A stretch of 64,000 nucleotides of DNA from Firmicutes bacterium ADurb.Bin193 (GCA_002070105.1 MWCQ01000009.1:41514-105513); one strand, 5' to 3'; positions 42,393 through 52,405 are shown, counted from the stretch's first letter. The notes: generated by a model not told the origin, from the sequence alone. Numbers and translations: made by a program.

Positions 42393-43610
42393 TTACTGTG
42401 TCTGCTTTTTTACAGCTCCCGCCTCTCTCATAGTCTTGCTTGCGAAAAGCAATAGTCCCTCGGCAAAAAGCAAAACACCTGTACCGATAAGAAGATACTC
42501 AATCTTAACAACATCGGCCGCAGGACCGAAAACCAGCATACCGAGAGGCATAACGGAGCTTGATATCATTCCGAAAACCCCAAAAATCCGTCCGAGGTAA
42601 TCGTCTTCAACCTTCTCCTGTATTAAAACAACGGACGGAGTATTGAAAAAAGGAATTGACAGGCCCGCTAAGGCCATAACCAAAATATAAAGCTTAAAAT
42701 CAAGCGGGAATCCAAGCAACAAAGTTGAAAAACTGATTAACAAAGTGCTTGCCGCCATGGTATGAACTCTGTTTTTAAAGCCGCCCCATGCGGACATAAT
42801 AAAGCCGCCTCCGAGCATACCCGAAGCAAACGCTATTTCTATGGCGGTAAGATAAAAATACTCACTGCCATAGTTTCGTGCGACCTGAATCGGTGTCAAA
42901 AACGCAGCGGGCGAAATCATAAAAAGGAAAAATATGCAGAATACAAAAAACCTTTTAACAAACCCATGGTTCTTTATATACATAAAGCCGAGCCGCATAT
43001 CCTCAAAATAACTTGATTTATGGTCAGCCTCAGGCTTTTCGCGTGCGGGAACCTTAAAAAGCAGAACAAAAACACCAATTGCCGCCGTGATTACATCGAT
43101 TAAAAATATCGTTTTAATGTCGGCAACCATTAAAAGCGCACCGCTTACCATGGGCGACACAATCATAATAGCCGACTGTATGCTTCCGTTTATCGCATTG
43201 ACTCTCGTAAGCTTGTCCACAGGCACAAGCTGAGGTATAAAGGCATTTACCGCAGGGGTCTGAACTCCCGCCCCCAACGCCCTTACCGACGAAATAACGA
43301 AAAGCAACCAAAGCGCCTCATATCCCCCATAGTATAAAATCGCCAGCAAAAGTGTCGACAATGCTATCGCAGAATCCGAAAGAGCAATGAGCAGCTTTCT
43401 GCTGTAACGGTCCGCCCATACACCCGCAAAAAACGACATGAAGAATGTAGGCACGAAACCGCAAAGTATATAAATCATCATTACAAGCCCCGATTTTGTC
43501 TGAAGCGTGATGTACCAGACAATCGCATACTGAACAAGCGAGGAACCAAACAAAGACAGCGTCTGGCTTACTAAAAACAGGGCCGTATCTTTTCTCCAGC
43601 TTTTATCCAT
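42393..43610 (-). CDS. MFS transporter, macrolide-efflux / EntS-like
   Basis: A 405-residue protein with twelve predicted helices. The loop motif GVWADRYSRKLLIALSD between helices 2 and 3 is a form of MFS motif A. The resemblance to MefA/EntS-type exporters is from overall pattern; the substrate is unknown. Convergent pair on the minus strand: the cyclase starts 54 bases downstream. Starts at ATG 43610. Confidence 0.88.
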   Translation of the reverse strand: MDKSWRKDTALFLVSQTLSLFGSSLVQYAIVWYITLQTKSGLVMMIYILCGFVPTFFMSFFAGVWADRYSRKLLIALSDSAIALSTLLLAILYYGGYEALWLLFVISSVRALGAGVQTPAVNAFIPQLVPVDKLTRVNAINGSIQSAIMIVSPMVSGALLMVADIKTIFLIDVITAAIGVFVLLFKVPAREKPEADHKSSYFEDMRLGFMYIKNHGFVKRFFVFCIFFLFMISPAAFLTPIQVARNYGSEYFYLTAIEIAFASGMLGGGFIMSAWGGFKNRVHTMAASTLLISFSTLLLGFPLDFKLYILVMALAGLSIPFFNTPSVVLIQEKVEDDYLGRIFGVFGMISSSVMPLGMLVFGPAADVVKIEYLLIGTGVLLFAEGLLLFASKTMREAGAVKKQTQ

Positions 43611-43801
43611 AACCGTTTACCCGCAATCCCAAACGATAACATATAATACGAATCGTGAGGGCTTTCTGTATGTCAATTAACTATTTTCTTTTCTACAAAT
43701 TAAAAAACTGTATCCCGATGTGAAACAAAAGCTATACTTTTTTATCTAACCTGTGTCAGATGATAAAAAATCGGGCGCAATGTTTCTCCATATTTTAAAA
43801 A

Positions 43802-43824
43802 CGGACATAGTGTCACTATGTCCG
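43802..43824 (-). terminator. Terminator of the yabPQ-divIC-yabR block
   Basis: Eleven-base arms CGGACATAGTG / CACTATGTCCG, with a T-run on the minus strand side. Confidence 0.75.
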
Positions 43825-43864
43825 ATAAAAGTGAATATTGTCATAGCATTGACACATTCTTTTA

Positions 43865-44296
43865 TTACAAATGAGCGTATGGAGAGCGCCTTCCTCCTCC
43901 ACCCCTTTTAGAATCCAGATTGCGCCTTAAATCCGTCATTTTTTCATCGCTGTACTGCATGAACAATCTCATCTTTTCCTCAAAGGAAGTAGCCGCCCCT
44001 TCTGCGGGCTGTGTTCCAAAACTGACCTGCACAGGCTTTTTGGAGTTTTCCCTATGCTCCTGCTCCATCGCCTGTTTGATTGAAAGGCTGACCTTTCCTT
44101 TGTCGTCTACGGAAATAACCTTAACCTTTACGACATCGTTAGCTTTAAGATGGTCATTGATATCCTTTACATAGGCAAGGTCTATCTCAGATATATGAAC
44201 CAGTCCGGTTTTGCCGTCCGGGAGCTGTACAAAGGCCCCGAAATTTGTAATACCAGTAACCCTGCCCTCGATAATTTTGCCGACTTCGACTTCCAT
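43865..44296 (-). CDS. yabR: S1-domain RNA-binding protein (YabR-like)
   Basis: A 143-residue protein. An S1 domain covers about 5-75 (EGRVTGITNFGAFVQLPDG, then GLVHISEI), and the C-terminal part is charged with a glycine/arginine tail (RGGGGRRSPYAHL). It occupies the position of yabR after divIC in the Bacillus sporulation region. Likely an RNA or ribosome-associated protein. ATG 44296 follows GGAGGAA. Confidence 0.9.
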   Translation of the reverse strand: MEVEVGKIIEGRVTGITNFGAFVQLPDGKTGLVHISEIDLAYVKDINDHLKANDVVKVKVISVDDKGKVSLSIKQAMEQEHRENSKKPVQVSFGTQPAEGAATSFEEKMRLFMQYSDEKMTDLRRNLDSKRGGGGRRSPYAHL

Positions 44297-44380
44297 AAAC
44301 GAACCATTTCCTCCTTAAAGCTTGTCTTTTTACAAAGGATTGCGAAATATTCCCGAATATCCCGATATTATAATATGAAA

Positions 44381-44695
44381 TTATTTTTTAACTGTTGAAT
44401 CGAAAAAGATAATCTCACCCGGTTTTGCATACCCAAGCTCCTTACGGGCTATTGACTCAAGGTATTCCGGTGTGTTAACAAGTTCAAGCCGTGCCTGAAG
44501 CTCCTCTTTTAATTGTGTCTGCTGTTCAATCTCGGCGTTAATCCGGCTGAGTTCCTGCTTGCGTGAGTAAGCTTCAATCTGTTGCAGGGTAAAAGTCCAG
44601 ACGAAATACAAAAGGACAGCAAAAACAAGAACAAGTTTAATCTTTTTGTTCTTACCTTTCACAGTCCTGCTTTTATGGGAAGAAGCCGTCCTCAT
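44381..44695 (-). CDS. divIC: Septum formation initiator DivIC/FtsB family
   Basis: A 104-residue single-pass membrane protein with a basic cytoplasmic N-terminus, a helix near 25-42 and an extracellular coiled coil, then the family ending ARKELGYAKPGEIIF. It acts with FtsL and DivIB at the division septum. ATG 44695 follows a GGAGGG site; the ATG at 44716 has none. Third gene of the block. Confidence 0.92.
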   Translation of the reverse strand: MRTASSHKSRTVKGKNKKIKLVLVFAVLLYFVWTFTLQQIEAYSRKQELSRINAEIEQQTQLKEELQARLELVNTPEYLESIARKELGYAKPGEIIFFDSTVKK

Positions 44696-44768
44696 TGTTT
44701 CCCTCCAAAAATACACTGCTTCACATGTATTATACAGTATACTTATGAAAATGTAAATAGTAATTTTA

Positions 44769-45257
44769 TTAAATTTTTCGTAAAAATTTGGTGAAATTGA
44801 ACATTGCGAGGGAAAGCCTGCGCTTTATTCTTCCTCCGCTTCGCCTTCCCATTCCGATTACAAGGAACAGCGGTTTCCTCAAAAGTTTGAAAACAAACAT
44901 AACGGGCTTCATAACTATCTTTATTACAAAGGCGCACACTTTTATTATAATGCCCGCCGCAAAGACCGAAACCTTTAACACATATCTGCTGAGTATCAAA
45001 AAGTAAAGTGCGGCGCCCGCAAAAGCACCCATATAAATATAAAAGCGTATTTCACCGCTGTTTACCCCCAAAACGAACAGGAAAAACACAAAAGCCGTAA
45101 TCGTCCAAAAAGCTATATCCTCCGCCGCAGAAGCCTTATAGCCGGTTCTTATAAGCCTTCTTGATACTCTGAATAGGTCGAATATGGCGCCCATTGCCGC
45201 ACCGCATGCAATGCACAGCGAAAATATATAGAGCTGGTCGGACACCGTAATATTCAA
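44769..45257 (-). CDS. yabQ: Spore cortex biosynthesis protein YabQ
   Basis: A 162-residue membrane protein with four predicted helices and a basic C-terminal segment (RRSGGRIKRR). YabQ is needed for spore cortex formation in the mother cell of Bacillus. TTG 45257 follows CAGGTG. It lies 145 bases after yabP, much more than in Bacillus, because of a repeat insertion. Confidence 0.88.
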   Translation of the reverse strand: MNITVSDQLYIFSLCIACGAAMGAIFDLFRVSRRLIRTGYKASAAEDIAFWTITAFVFFLFVLGVNSGEIRFYIYMGAFAGAALYFLILSRYVLKVSVFAAGIIIKVCAFVIKIVMKPVMFVFKLLRKPLFLVIGMGRRSGGRIKRRLSLAMFNFTKFLRKI

Positions 45258-45300
45258 GTTTTATCACCTGCTTTTGAAAATAGGGTTTTTTAGCTCATAG

Positions 45301-45388
45301 GAAATTACGCGAAGAACGCGCAATTTCGCGCCTTTCGCGAAGGTAAATTCCGCCCTAAACCGCATACGCGCCCATACGCTTTTTTATC
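45301..45388 (+). repeat. Palindromic repeat, copy A (between yabP and yabQ)
   Basis: It contains the palindrome GAAATTACGCG (45301-45311) and CGCGCAATTTC (45317-45327), one mismatch. The flanking sequence resembles copy B (45737-45853) in the opposite orientation. Confidence 0.65.
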
Positions 45389-45402
45389 AAACCCATAAAA
45401 TA

Positions 45403-45684
45403 TTATTTGAACAACCTTGTCAAAAGGCTTTCTCTATTCTTCTTGGCATAGCTGTCGTTGTAAATACAGCTGTCAATCTCTCCCTCTATTACAAGTTCGC
45501 CCACATCTACATTAAGCCTGTTTATACGGAAATTCCCGCCCCTGACATGAAGGGCGCCCACCTCTGTTATAAGTATCACATTTTCGCCGTCAAAGCTGTC
45601 GACATCTATAACTCCTGTCGCAGTAAGCTTTGTCCTGTCTTCAATAATTATGCTGCCCCGTACTCTTTCGTCCAACTCACTCAC
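45403..45684 (-). CDS. yabP: Sporulation protein YabP
   Basis: A 93-residue YabP/YqfC-family protein. The sequence has the beta-rich fold with DSFDGENVILITEVGAL, equivalent to the ESFDNEEFLLET part of Bacillus YabP, and RGGNFRINRLNVDVGELVIEG. It takes part in spore cortex or coat assembly in the mother cell. The annotated start is GTG 45684; TTG 45675 has better spacing from GAGGGG. A putative sigma-E promoter lies at 45708-45735. Confidence 0.88.
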   Translation of the reverse strand: MSELDERVRGSIIIEDRTKLTATGVIDVDSFDGENVILITEVGALHVRGGNFRINRLNVDVGELVIEGEIDSCIYNDSYAKKNRESLLTRLFK

Positions 45685-45707
45685 CCCCTCGTATTTACTA
45701 TATACTA

Positions 45708-45735
45708 TATATATGAGAGGGCTTGGATAATATTC
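45708..45735 (-). promoter_or_regulatory. Putative sigma-E promoter of yabP operon
   Basis: On the minus strand: GAATATT (45735-45729), 13-base spacer, CATATATA (45715-45708). It fits the sigma-E pattern kmATATT-13/15-CATAcanT closely. Confidence 0.55.
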
Positions 45736-45736
45736 T

Positions 45737-45853
45737 TAAAAAGCGTTTCGGCGCGTTGCGCTTTCCGAAACGCATCCTCTCGCCGCGGGAGCGAAAGCGT
45801 AGGCGGATTTATTCCGCCGAAGCGTGAAATTACGCGTTTTTCGCGTAATTTCT
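45737..45853 (-). repeat. Palindromic repeat, copy B (upstream of yabP promoter)
   Basis: Three hairpins in series: GCGTTTCGG ... CCGAAACGC, GGCGGA/TCCGCC at 45801-45817, and GAAATTACGCG (45826-45836) with CGCGTAATTTC (45842-45852), a perfect 11-base palindrome. It resembles copy A in reverse orientation. Confidence 0.65.
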
Positions 45854-45870
45854 TATGAATTAAAAAATAT

Positions 45871-45899
45871 ACATGACCACCCGCAAAACGGGTGGTCAT
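45871..45899. terminator. Terminator of the secreted propeller protein gene
   Basis: Twelve-base arms CATGACCACCCG / CGGGTGGTCATG with a 5-base loop; a T-run follows on the minus strand side, about 70 bases after the stop of the gene. Confidence 0.85.
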
Positions 45900-45968
45900 G
45901 ACTTTGCGCCGCTGCGCTTACACACTTAAAGGATGGTATTTACCCTCCGGTGCAATTTGCCGATTCCC

Positions 45969-48900
45969 TTACGGAATATAGCATTTGATGTTGTCGATAT
46001 ATAATGTGCCCTGATAGGATCCGCCCGTTACAAATTTGGTATGGGAAATTGACTCTACCGGCGCATTAAAGGCAACATCGGTTACTCCGGGTGAACCATC
46101 TATATAGACGGTGCAGGTATTGGCGGATACATCAACCTCAATCTTAATATGATGCCATGTGTCCGTTGTGTAATTTGTCATATTAATCCAATTATTGTTT
46201 GAATCCTTATATGAGATGACTTGTCCGCCTCTTGTCTTTATTATTATTGCAGTAGTGGTGCCGTCCCCCAGTTCCACACCGCCGAAGTCCATTGCCGCGG
46301 GTAACATCATGTCGAATTCCAATACCATTTCTCCGACCAAGGCCGTATGGATTTTTAATGCCGATAAGCCGTTTGAAGCATCCTGGTCAAGGAATTTTAT
46401 ACTCTTGTTATTGGCACTCGGTATCTCGGCGACGGTTACATTACCGCTTATCGTATATCCTGCAGGTGCACTTCCCGTTGTTTCGCTGTTCAGGTTATCG
46501 TTTATTAAATACTTGCCCCAAACCTTAACATTGTCTATATACATATTTCCGGTATACGAGGTACCCGTTAGGAAGTGTATCTGACTGATTGAATCTACCG
46601 CTGCATTATAGGCTACATTAGTAGCCAGCGGCGTACCGTCTATGGATATGGTGCAGGTATCGGTGGAAGAGTCAGCCTCAATCTTGATATGATACCATGT
46701 ATTCGGGCTGTACGGCGCAAGGTTTGTCCAGACACCTGCCGAATTTTTATAGGCAATGTTTCCGTTGGCCTTAAATTTTACCATTACGCCTGTTGTTCCG
46801 CTGGGGTCTTCCAACTGAAGTCCGGCAAAATCAACGGTAGCGGGAGCCATGCAATCATATTCAATCGTCATTTTCTCGGTCTGCTCCTCAATAAGCTTGG
46901 TTGCCGACAACGATTCCGGCACAGAGTCATCGAACAGCATACTCCTGTCAGAGTCGCTGGGTACACCTGCCACCGTTACGGCGCCGCTTACCGTGTATCC
47001 GGAAGGCGCATTTCCTATTGTATCCGAGTTGAAGTTGTCATCAATAAGCAATGCTTCCGACCCCTGTGTTGGTGTAGGCGTTGGAGTAGGTATGGGTGTG
47101 GGTGACTCAACAGGCGTCGTATCCGTAAGTGCAGTAAACATTACATTGTCAACATATAGAGGCTGGGTTTGCGCAGAGCCTGTTACAAATTTTATCGCGC
47201 TTATAGAATCTACCGAATTGCTAAAAGTAACATTGCTTGCGTATTTTTCGCCGTCTACATATACATCAAACTTTTTCCCGGCTACATCGGCAACAATCTT
47301 AACACTGTACCAGGTATTTGCGCTGCAAGATCTCAAGGTAACCCAGGTGCCGCCGGAATTAAGATACTTGAGGTTTGCGGACTTGGTCTTGACCGCTACG
47401 GCGGCTGTTCCTGCTCCATCCTGAAGCTCTATTCCCGCATTGTCCGCAAGTGTCGGCATCTTAAATGTATACTCGGCGGTTACCGTGCCTGTCTGAGGCG
47501 TAAATATCTTCGTTGCCGACATACCGCTTGCGGTGGTATCGTTTATCAGCATACTCTTGTTTTTCGAATCGGGTGTATTGGAAATCGTCACATTCCCACT
47601 TGTAGTCCAGCCTGCCGGAGCGCTGCCGGTCGATTCATCATTAAAGTCGCTGAATACGATATGACCGTCGGTTACCCTGAAGTTATTGATAAACAGTTGA
47701 ATGTCCTGTGAACCGCCCGTTGAAAATCTCGCCTCGCTTATTCCCGATACACTGTTGTTGAAGGGAACATTGTCCGCCCTTTTCACGCCGTCCACATAAA
47801 TACTGCATGTATCCGTTTCAGAGTTCGCCTCAATCCTTATCGTATACCATGTATTCGCACTGTATGACTGAAGGCTGGTCCAAACGCCCTGAACATTATA
47901 AGATATTTGTGCGTTATTATGGGTTTTAACCGTTACGGCGCTTGTTCCGTTGCTGTCCCTTAAATCCACACCGGCAAGATTCTTTGTCCCCGAAACCTTA
48001 AACATATACTCTACCGTTACTGTTCCCGGCTGTACCCTAAAGGTCTTGATTGCGGAAAGCCCGCCGGTTGTTGAGGTATCATTAAGTTTCATACTCTTAT
48101 CCTTCGGATTCGGGTCTGCCACAACTATTACATCTCCGCTGACCGTCCAGCCCGGAGGTGCACTGTTGGTTGTATATTCGTTAAAGTTTTCAAACAGTAA
48201 ATCACCCGGTATGGGTCTCGGCAGGTTATTCCACAGCGCTCTCTTGTACTGGCGCATATTCGGGTCGCTGTGCTGCCAGCTTTCAGGCGCGGGGAATACA
48301 TAGGTTCCGTTTCCGCTGCCAAGAATAAGATCTCCCGTAATCGGAGATAAATGAAGATCTGTAAACCGCGAAACGCGCGGCGCATTAAGGGTTATATCCT
48401 CCCAGGTACAGGAAGTGAAAGCGGCATTCCATGTACCTCTCCAAACGGTGGGGGCGCCGGCTACATCCACCAAAGCATAAATCAGCTTTGAATCACTGAA
48501 GTCCACACGAACATCCGCAACATTAAAACCTAACGGCAGGCTGTCATATTCACCGCTCAGATTGCAGGCGTTGACAGTGCTCCATGCGCTGCCGTTCCAT
48601 TTTCTCAAAATTAAATCGCCGCTGGTATTACAGGTATACACGCGATCATCGCTGTTCGGGTCTACCCAAACCTTATACCTGATATCCGCAACATTAAGGC
48701 TTGAGGTATGGCTGTATACATTGGTACCCAACCATGAAGCGCCTCTGTTGGTTGATTTTTTAACGGTATAAGTATCTCCCGATGTTGTAACGGTATATAC
48801 AATATCGCCGTTTAGGTAGGACATTGCCATAACGGGGTTCTGGCTTGCCGTCATAGCCGTCCAGGTTGTGCCGCCGTCTGTCGAAACATTCGGCCCCGCA

Positions 48901-50582
48901 TATACGATATTGTAATTCTGCCTGCTGTAATTGACAAATTCACGCCTGATGCCGTCGCCGCCGACATTTACATTTTGGTTAATACGGTCAACCCATGTTG
49001 AGGATCCCGCATTCTGGTAAAGTATAAAATGATGAGTAGTCCCGCCAATGCTGATAATGCGCCGACCGGGTACATTTCCGTTTGCAGGCGCGGGCATACC
49101 TGTGGGCCACGGAGCAGAGGGTATGCGTGCAATTGCACGGGTTGAGCACTTTCTGCAGTCATCAGGGTATAGCGCTTTCATAGCGTCCCACTGTGCCTGA
49201 GCTATATCGCCTTGACTAAACCAGTTCGTGCCGTTGTCGGTATACAGGGTTCCTCCGTCCTGAATGGCTATGTCCATCTTTTTCCAGTCGTCTTTGTCAA
49301 AGGAAATATCATGAAACTCAGGGCCGTGGTAATTATTCGAGCTGACATCCCAAATTGCACCCTGACTGCCCTCGCTGCGCCACCAAAATGCGCGGCCATG
49401 GGCAATGCATGCATCCGGAATGGTCGGGTGAGGTAAAAATACTGCCTGGTTCTGACCCGAAATGGCGCCCTGACCCCACTGATTCGGATCGGTTTTGTTT
49501 AATGTAAAGGACGAAAGCCATGTGCCGTTGAATTTACGGATTCTCGGAGTGTTGCCGTCCTTGTTGTGAACATATATCATCCGCTGACCGGAAGCATTCT
49601 TTGCCCCTACCGCAAAGTTGCTTGGATTTATATCGCTAAGAATACGGGTCCAGTTTGTTCCCCCGTTTGTCGTTTCCCACAGTCCGCGTTTTGCGGCGGT
49701 GTTGCTCGTAACGGTGGCTAAGAAGTGACTGGTATTGTCCGGGTCAATCCAGAAGGAACGAACCTCGCCGTCAAGCGAAGCGGACCACGGCTCCGTCCAG
49801 CTTGTCCCGCCGTTTGTAGTGCGATACAGACCGTTAACGGTTCCCACATACAGCGTATTTATATTGGTCGGGTGCTGAACCAGGCAATACCTGTCGGCTC
49901 CGAAGGTCGCGTCTGACATATTTATTCCGTCATCCCATGTTACGCCTCCGTTGGCAGAAGTATAGATCTTGCCTGTTCCCGTGCTTTCGTTTGCACATAC
50001 ATACCGCCATGTACGCGTATCCGATGAGCCGCCCGTTGTCGGGTAGCAGGCAAAATTGGCATGGTAAAACCTTTCGTCGGTCATATATCTGATGTTTTTA
50101 ACAAGTGTCCAGCTTTGTCCCTTATCGGTTGAGCGGTAGATACCCTCATGGTTACCTACCCCGGCAATAGCATCGCTACCTGTCATAGCGATAAACATTA
50201 CATTCGGATCGGAAGGGTCAATCGCACAGGATGTGGCTATGTGTATCGGATTGCCCAAATTCGGAGGAGTAAACCAGGACTTGCCGAAGTCGAGGCTTAC
50301 GCGGGCCGAGCCCATATCCTGCCCCATCAGCACAGTCCCATCGATGCCTACGGCAGCGCCCTGGATATACTCATATCCGTCACCGCCGTACATACCGTTT
50401 GCATAGAGTCTTGGGAAATTCGCCAAGTCATTGCCGAATTCACCTTCTCTGCGGTCGGTTATCGGTCGCCACTCGATGTTTTCCGGAACGGTAACCGCCG
50501 CAACTTCAAACGCGCAGATCGAGATTACCATTACGGTGCACAGTACCATTGATGTCAGTCTGGCTAATGTCTTTGTTTTCAC
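45969..50582 (-). CDS. Large secreted GH74-like beta-propeller protein with four C-terminal ConA/LamG-like repeats
   Basis: A 1537-residue protein. A signal peptide (about 1-29) leads to a propeller of about 760 residues rich in Asp-box motifs, for example SLDFGKSW, STDKGQSW, SANGGVTW, TTNGGTSW, STDGGTTW. This resembles xyloglucanase (GH74), sialidase and VPS10-type folds; I cannot place the catalytic residues. Then four similar repeats of about 180 residues, near 794-972, 973-1150, 1177-1354 and 1355-1537, with a Pro/Thr-rich linker (about 1152-1176) in the middle. Each repeat has the pattern SAPAGW/Y, NTWYxIKIE, VDGxxxxxxV and YIDNV, a jelly-roll sugar-binding type. No dockerin or sortase motif. 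GTG start follows AGGAGGG. Confidence 0.82.
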   Translation of the reverse strand: MKTKTLARLTSMVLCTVMVISICAFEVAAVTVPENIEWRPITDRREGEFGNDLANFPRLYANGMYGGDGYEYIQGAAVGIDGTVLMGQDMGSARVSLDFGKSWFTPPNLGNPIHIATSCAIDPSDPNVMFIAMTGSDAIAGVGNHEGIYRSTDKGQSWTLVKNIRYMTDERFYHANFACYPTTGGSSDTRTWRYVCANESTGTGKIYTSANGGVTWDDGINMSDATFGADRYCLVQHPTNINTLYVGTVNGLYRTTNGGTSWTEPWSASLDGEVRSFWIDPDNTSHFLATVTSNTAAKRGLWETTNGGTNWTRILSDINPSNFAVGAKNASGQRMIYVHNKDGNTPRIRKFNGTWLSSFTLNKTDPNQWGQGAISGQNQAVFLPHPTIPDACIAHGRAFWWRSEGSQGAIWDVSSNNYHGPEFHDISFDKDDWKKMDIAIQDGGTLYTDNGTNWFSQGDIAQAQWDAMKALYPDDCRKCSTRAIARIPSAPWPTGMPAPANGNVPGRRIISIGGTTHHFILYQNAGSSTWVDRINQNVNVGGDGIRREFVNYSRQNYNIVYAGPNVSTDGGTTWTAMTASQNPVMAMSYLNGDIVYTVTTSGDTYTVKKSTNRGASWLGTNVYSHTSSLNVADIRYKVWVDPNSDDRVYTCNTSGDLILRKWNGSAWSTVNACNLSGEYDSLPLGFNVADVRVDFSDSKLIYALVDVAGAPTVWRGTWNAAFTSCTWEDITLNAPRVSRFTDLHLSPITGDLILGSGNGTYVFPAPESWQHSDPNMRQYKRALWNNLPRPIPGDLLFENFNEYTTNSAPPGWTVSGDVIVVADPNPKDKSMKLNDTSTTGGLSAIKTFRVQPGTVTVEYMFKVSGTKNLAGVDLRDSNGTSAVTVKTHNNAQISYNVQGVWTSLQSYSANTWYTIRIEANSETDTCSIYVDGVKRADNVPFNNSVSGISEARFSTGGSQDIQLFINNFRVTDGHIVFSDFNDESTGSAPAGWTTSGNVTISNTPDSKNKSMLINDTTASGMSATKIFTPQTGTVTAEYTFKMPTLADNAGIELQDGAGTAAVAVKTKSANLKYLNSGGTWVTLRSCSANTWYSVKIVADVAGKKFDVYVDGEKYASNVTFSNSVDSISAIKFVTGSAQTQPLYVDNVMFTALTDTTPVESPTPIPTPTPTPTQGSEALLIDDNFNSDTIGNAPSGYTVSGAVTVAGVPSDSDRSMLFDDSVPESLSATKLIEEQTEKMTIEYDCMAPATVDFAGLQLEDPSGTTGVMVKFKANGNIAYKNSAGVWTNLAPYSPNTWYHIKIEADSSTDTCTISIDGTPLATNVAYNAAVDSISQIHFLTGTSYTGNMYIDNVKVWGKYLINDNLNSETTGSAPAGYTISGNVTVAEIPSANNKSIKFLDQDASNGLSALKIHTALVGEMVLEFDMMLPAAMDFGGVELGDGTTTAIIIKTRGGQVISYKDSNNNWINMTNYTTDTWHHIKIEVDVSANTCTVYIDGSPGVTDVAFNAPVESISHTKFVTGGSYQGTLYIDNIKCYIP

Positions 50583-51117
50583 ATCAATTCCCTCCTAAAA
50601 ATTTTTTATCATTATTCAGATTGGTACCCATCTGAATTATGAACGACCGTAACAGTAAATCGGGAAAGCAAAGGAAAAAACGAAAACCTGTCGAAAAGAA
50701 AATTCAACGGGCCTGTGAATTTTAGTACAACCGTGACTATTAATTTATGGTTTGAAGGTGAAACAAAGAAAATAAAATGTCGATAGATTTCTGCCAAGTC
50801 AAATTAAGAAAGTAAAGCGTCAATAAAAGAGAATAACCCGAAGCTAAAATTGACTTGTATGCAGAAAGCGGCTTAAGGCGGTGCAAATAAAGAATATATA
50901 TTAACATGGTATAAAAAGGATACAACATTGCAATTAATTGGAAAATTTATAAACTTATTATATTACAAATTCTGATAAAATCCATATGCATTTTCAACAA
51001 ACTTTTTGTAATTTTTTATTATTTTTGCATAATTTTCATATTTTTTTTGTGCAAAAGCTATAAAATATCAACAAATCCGCTTACAATGTGAAATAGTGAT
51101 TCAGTACAAAAAAAACA
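50583..51117. other. 535-base AT-rich noncoding stretch upstream of the propeller gene
   Basis: Apart from the ribosome site at about 50589-50595 I see no gene. Short minus-strand open frames here have no ribosome sites. It probably holds the promoter and regulation of the large secreted protein, but I could not fix a promoter. Confidence 0.5.
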
Positions 51118-51157
51118 AACCGACCGCACGGGCACTGTTTTGCCCGTAGGGTCGGTT
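51118..51157. terminator. Terminator of tyrS
   Basis: Outer arms AACCGACC/GGTCGGTT and an inner GGGCA/TGCCC stem; on the minus strand side a run of T follows. Confidence 0.88.
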
Positions 51158-51166
51158 TTGTGATTA

Positions 51167-52387
51167 TTATTTTATCATAATTTTATGATAAACCTTCTTG
51201 CCTTTTCTGATTATCATTTCTCCGTTTTCAAAATATGAGGAATCAATAATAAGGTTGGGGTCGTCAACGCGCTTGTCGTTAACTGTCACTCCGCCCTGAA
51301 CGATAAGGCGCCGTCCTTCCCCCTTCGAGGGTATTAGCCCCGCGGTAAGCATTATATCCAGAAGGCTTATTCCGGCATTTACGCTGTCCGCCGATATCGC
51401 CGTCGAGGGCATATTGTCGCTTGTGCCTTGCGAGAAAACCGCCGCCGCCGCCGCGCTTACCTTATCCGCCGTTTCCTTGCCGTGAACGAGCTTTGTAACC
51501 TCATACGCCAAAAGCTCCTTTGCACGGTTTAATTCGCTTCCCTCAAGGGTTTCAAGCTTTGCAATCTCGGTAAGCGGAACAAAGGTGAGCATTTTTATGC
51601 AGCGGATAACATCCGCATCGTCAACATTTCGCCAGTACTGGTAAAAATCATAGGGCGGAGTCTTTTCGGGGTCGAGCCACACCGCACCGCTTTGGGTTTT
51701 GCCCATCTTTCTCCCGTCGCTTGTGGTAAGGAGGGTAAAAGTCATACCGTAGACCTCCCTGCCCTTCGAGCGTCTTACAAGCTCAATCCCGCCGATTATG
51801 TTGGACCACTGGTCGTCGCCGCCAAGCTGAAGAATACAGCCGTAATCCTCGTTAAGCTTCAAAAAGTCATAGCTTTGCATAAGCATATAGTTAAATTCGA
51901 TAAAGGAAAGACCCTTTTCAAGCCTTGATTTGAAGCACTCCGCCGCAAGCATACGGTTAACCGAAAAATGAACGCCGACATCGCGCAAAAAAGGAATATA
52001 CTTAAGATTCATAAGCCAGTCGGCATTGTTTACCATTATCGCCTTTCCGTCGGAAAAATCCAAAAAACGCTCAAACTGCTTTTTAAAGCGCGAAACATTA
52101 TAGGCAATAGCCTCCTCGGACATCATCGAACGCATATCCGACCTTCCCGACGGGTCCCCGACCATTGCCGTTCCGCCGCCCATAAGCGCAATCGGCAAAT
52201 GCCCCGCGCGCTGCATGTGCGCCATTACCACCATCTGAAGAAAATGCCCGACATGAAGGCTGTCGGCAGTAGGGTCGAAGCCTATATAAAAGGTTACCTT
52301 CTCATTTTCCAAAAGTTTTTGTATCTCCTCCGGATGTGTCATCTGGGCAATAAGCCCTCTTTCCTGAAGCTCTTTGAATACACTCAT
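51167..52387 (-). CDS. tyrS: Tyrosyl-tRNA synthetase
   Basis: A 406-residue class I synthetase. The ATP signature HVGH (after DSL) lies near 44, the KMSKS loop is KMGKT (in [10 protein letters not shown]), and the C-terminal S4 domain (about 340-406) binds tRNA. Length fits the TyrZ-type enzymes. It follows the esterase gene on the same strand by 18 bases. Confidence 0.94.
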   Translation of the reverse strand: MSVFKELQERGLIAQMTHPEEIQKLLENEKVTFYIGFDPTADSLHVGHFLQMVVMAHMQRAGHLPIALMGGGTAMVGDPSGRSDMRSMMSEEAIAYNVSRFKKQFERFLDFSDGKAIMVNNADWLMNLKYIPFLRDVGVHFSVNRMLAAECFKSRLEKGLSFIEFNYMLMQSYDFLKLNEDYGCILQLGGDDQWSNIIGGIELVRRSKGREVYGMTFTLLTTSDGRKMGKTQSGAVWLDPEKTPPYDFYQYWRNVDDADVIRCIKMLTFVPLTEIAKLETLEGSELNRAKELLAYEVTKLVHGKETADKVSAAAAAVFSQGTSDNMPSTAISADSVNAGISLLDIMLTAGLIPSKGEGRRLIVQGGVTVNDKRVDDPNLIIDSSYFENGEMIIRKGKKVYHKIMIK

Positions 52388-52405
52388 CTTGTACTATCCT
52401 TTCCG

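Noticed and set aside
50612..50928. Short open frames in the AT-rich gap before the propeller gene
   Set aside because: Low complexity and no ribosome sites.
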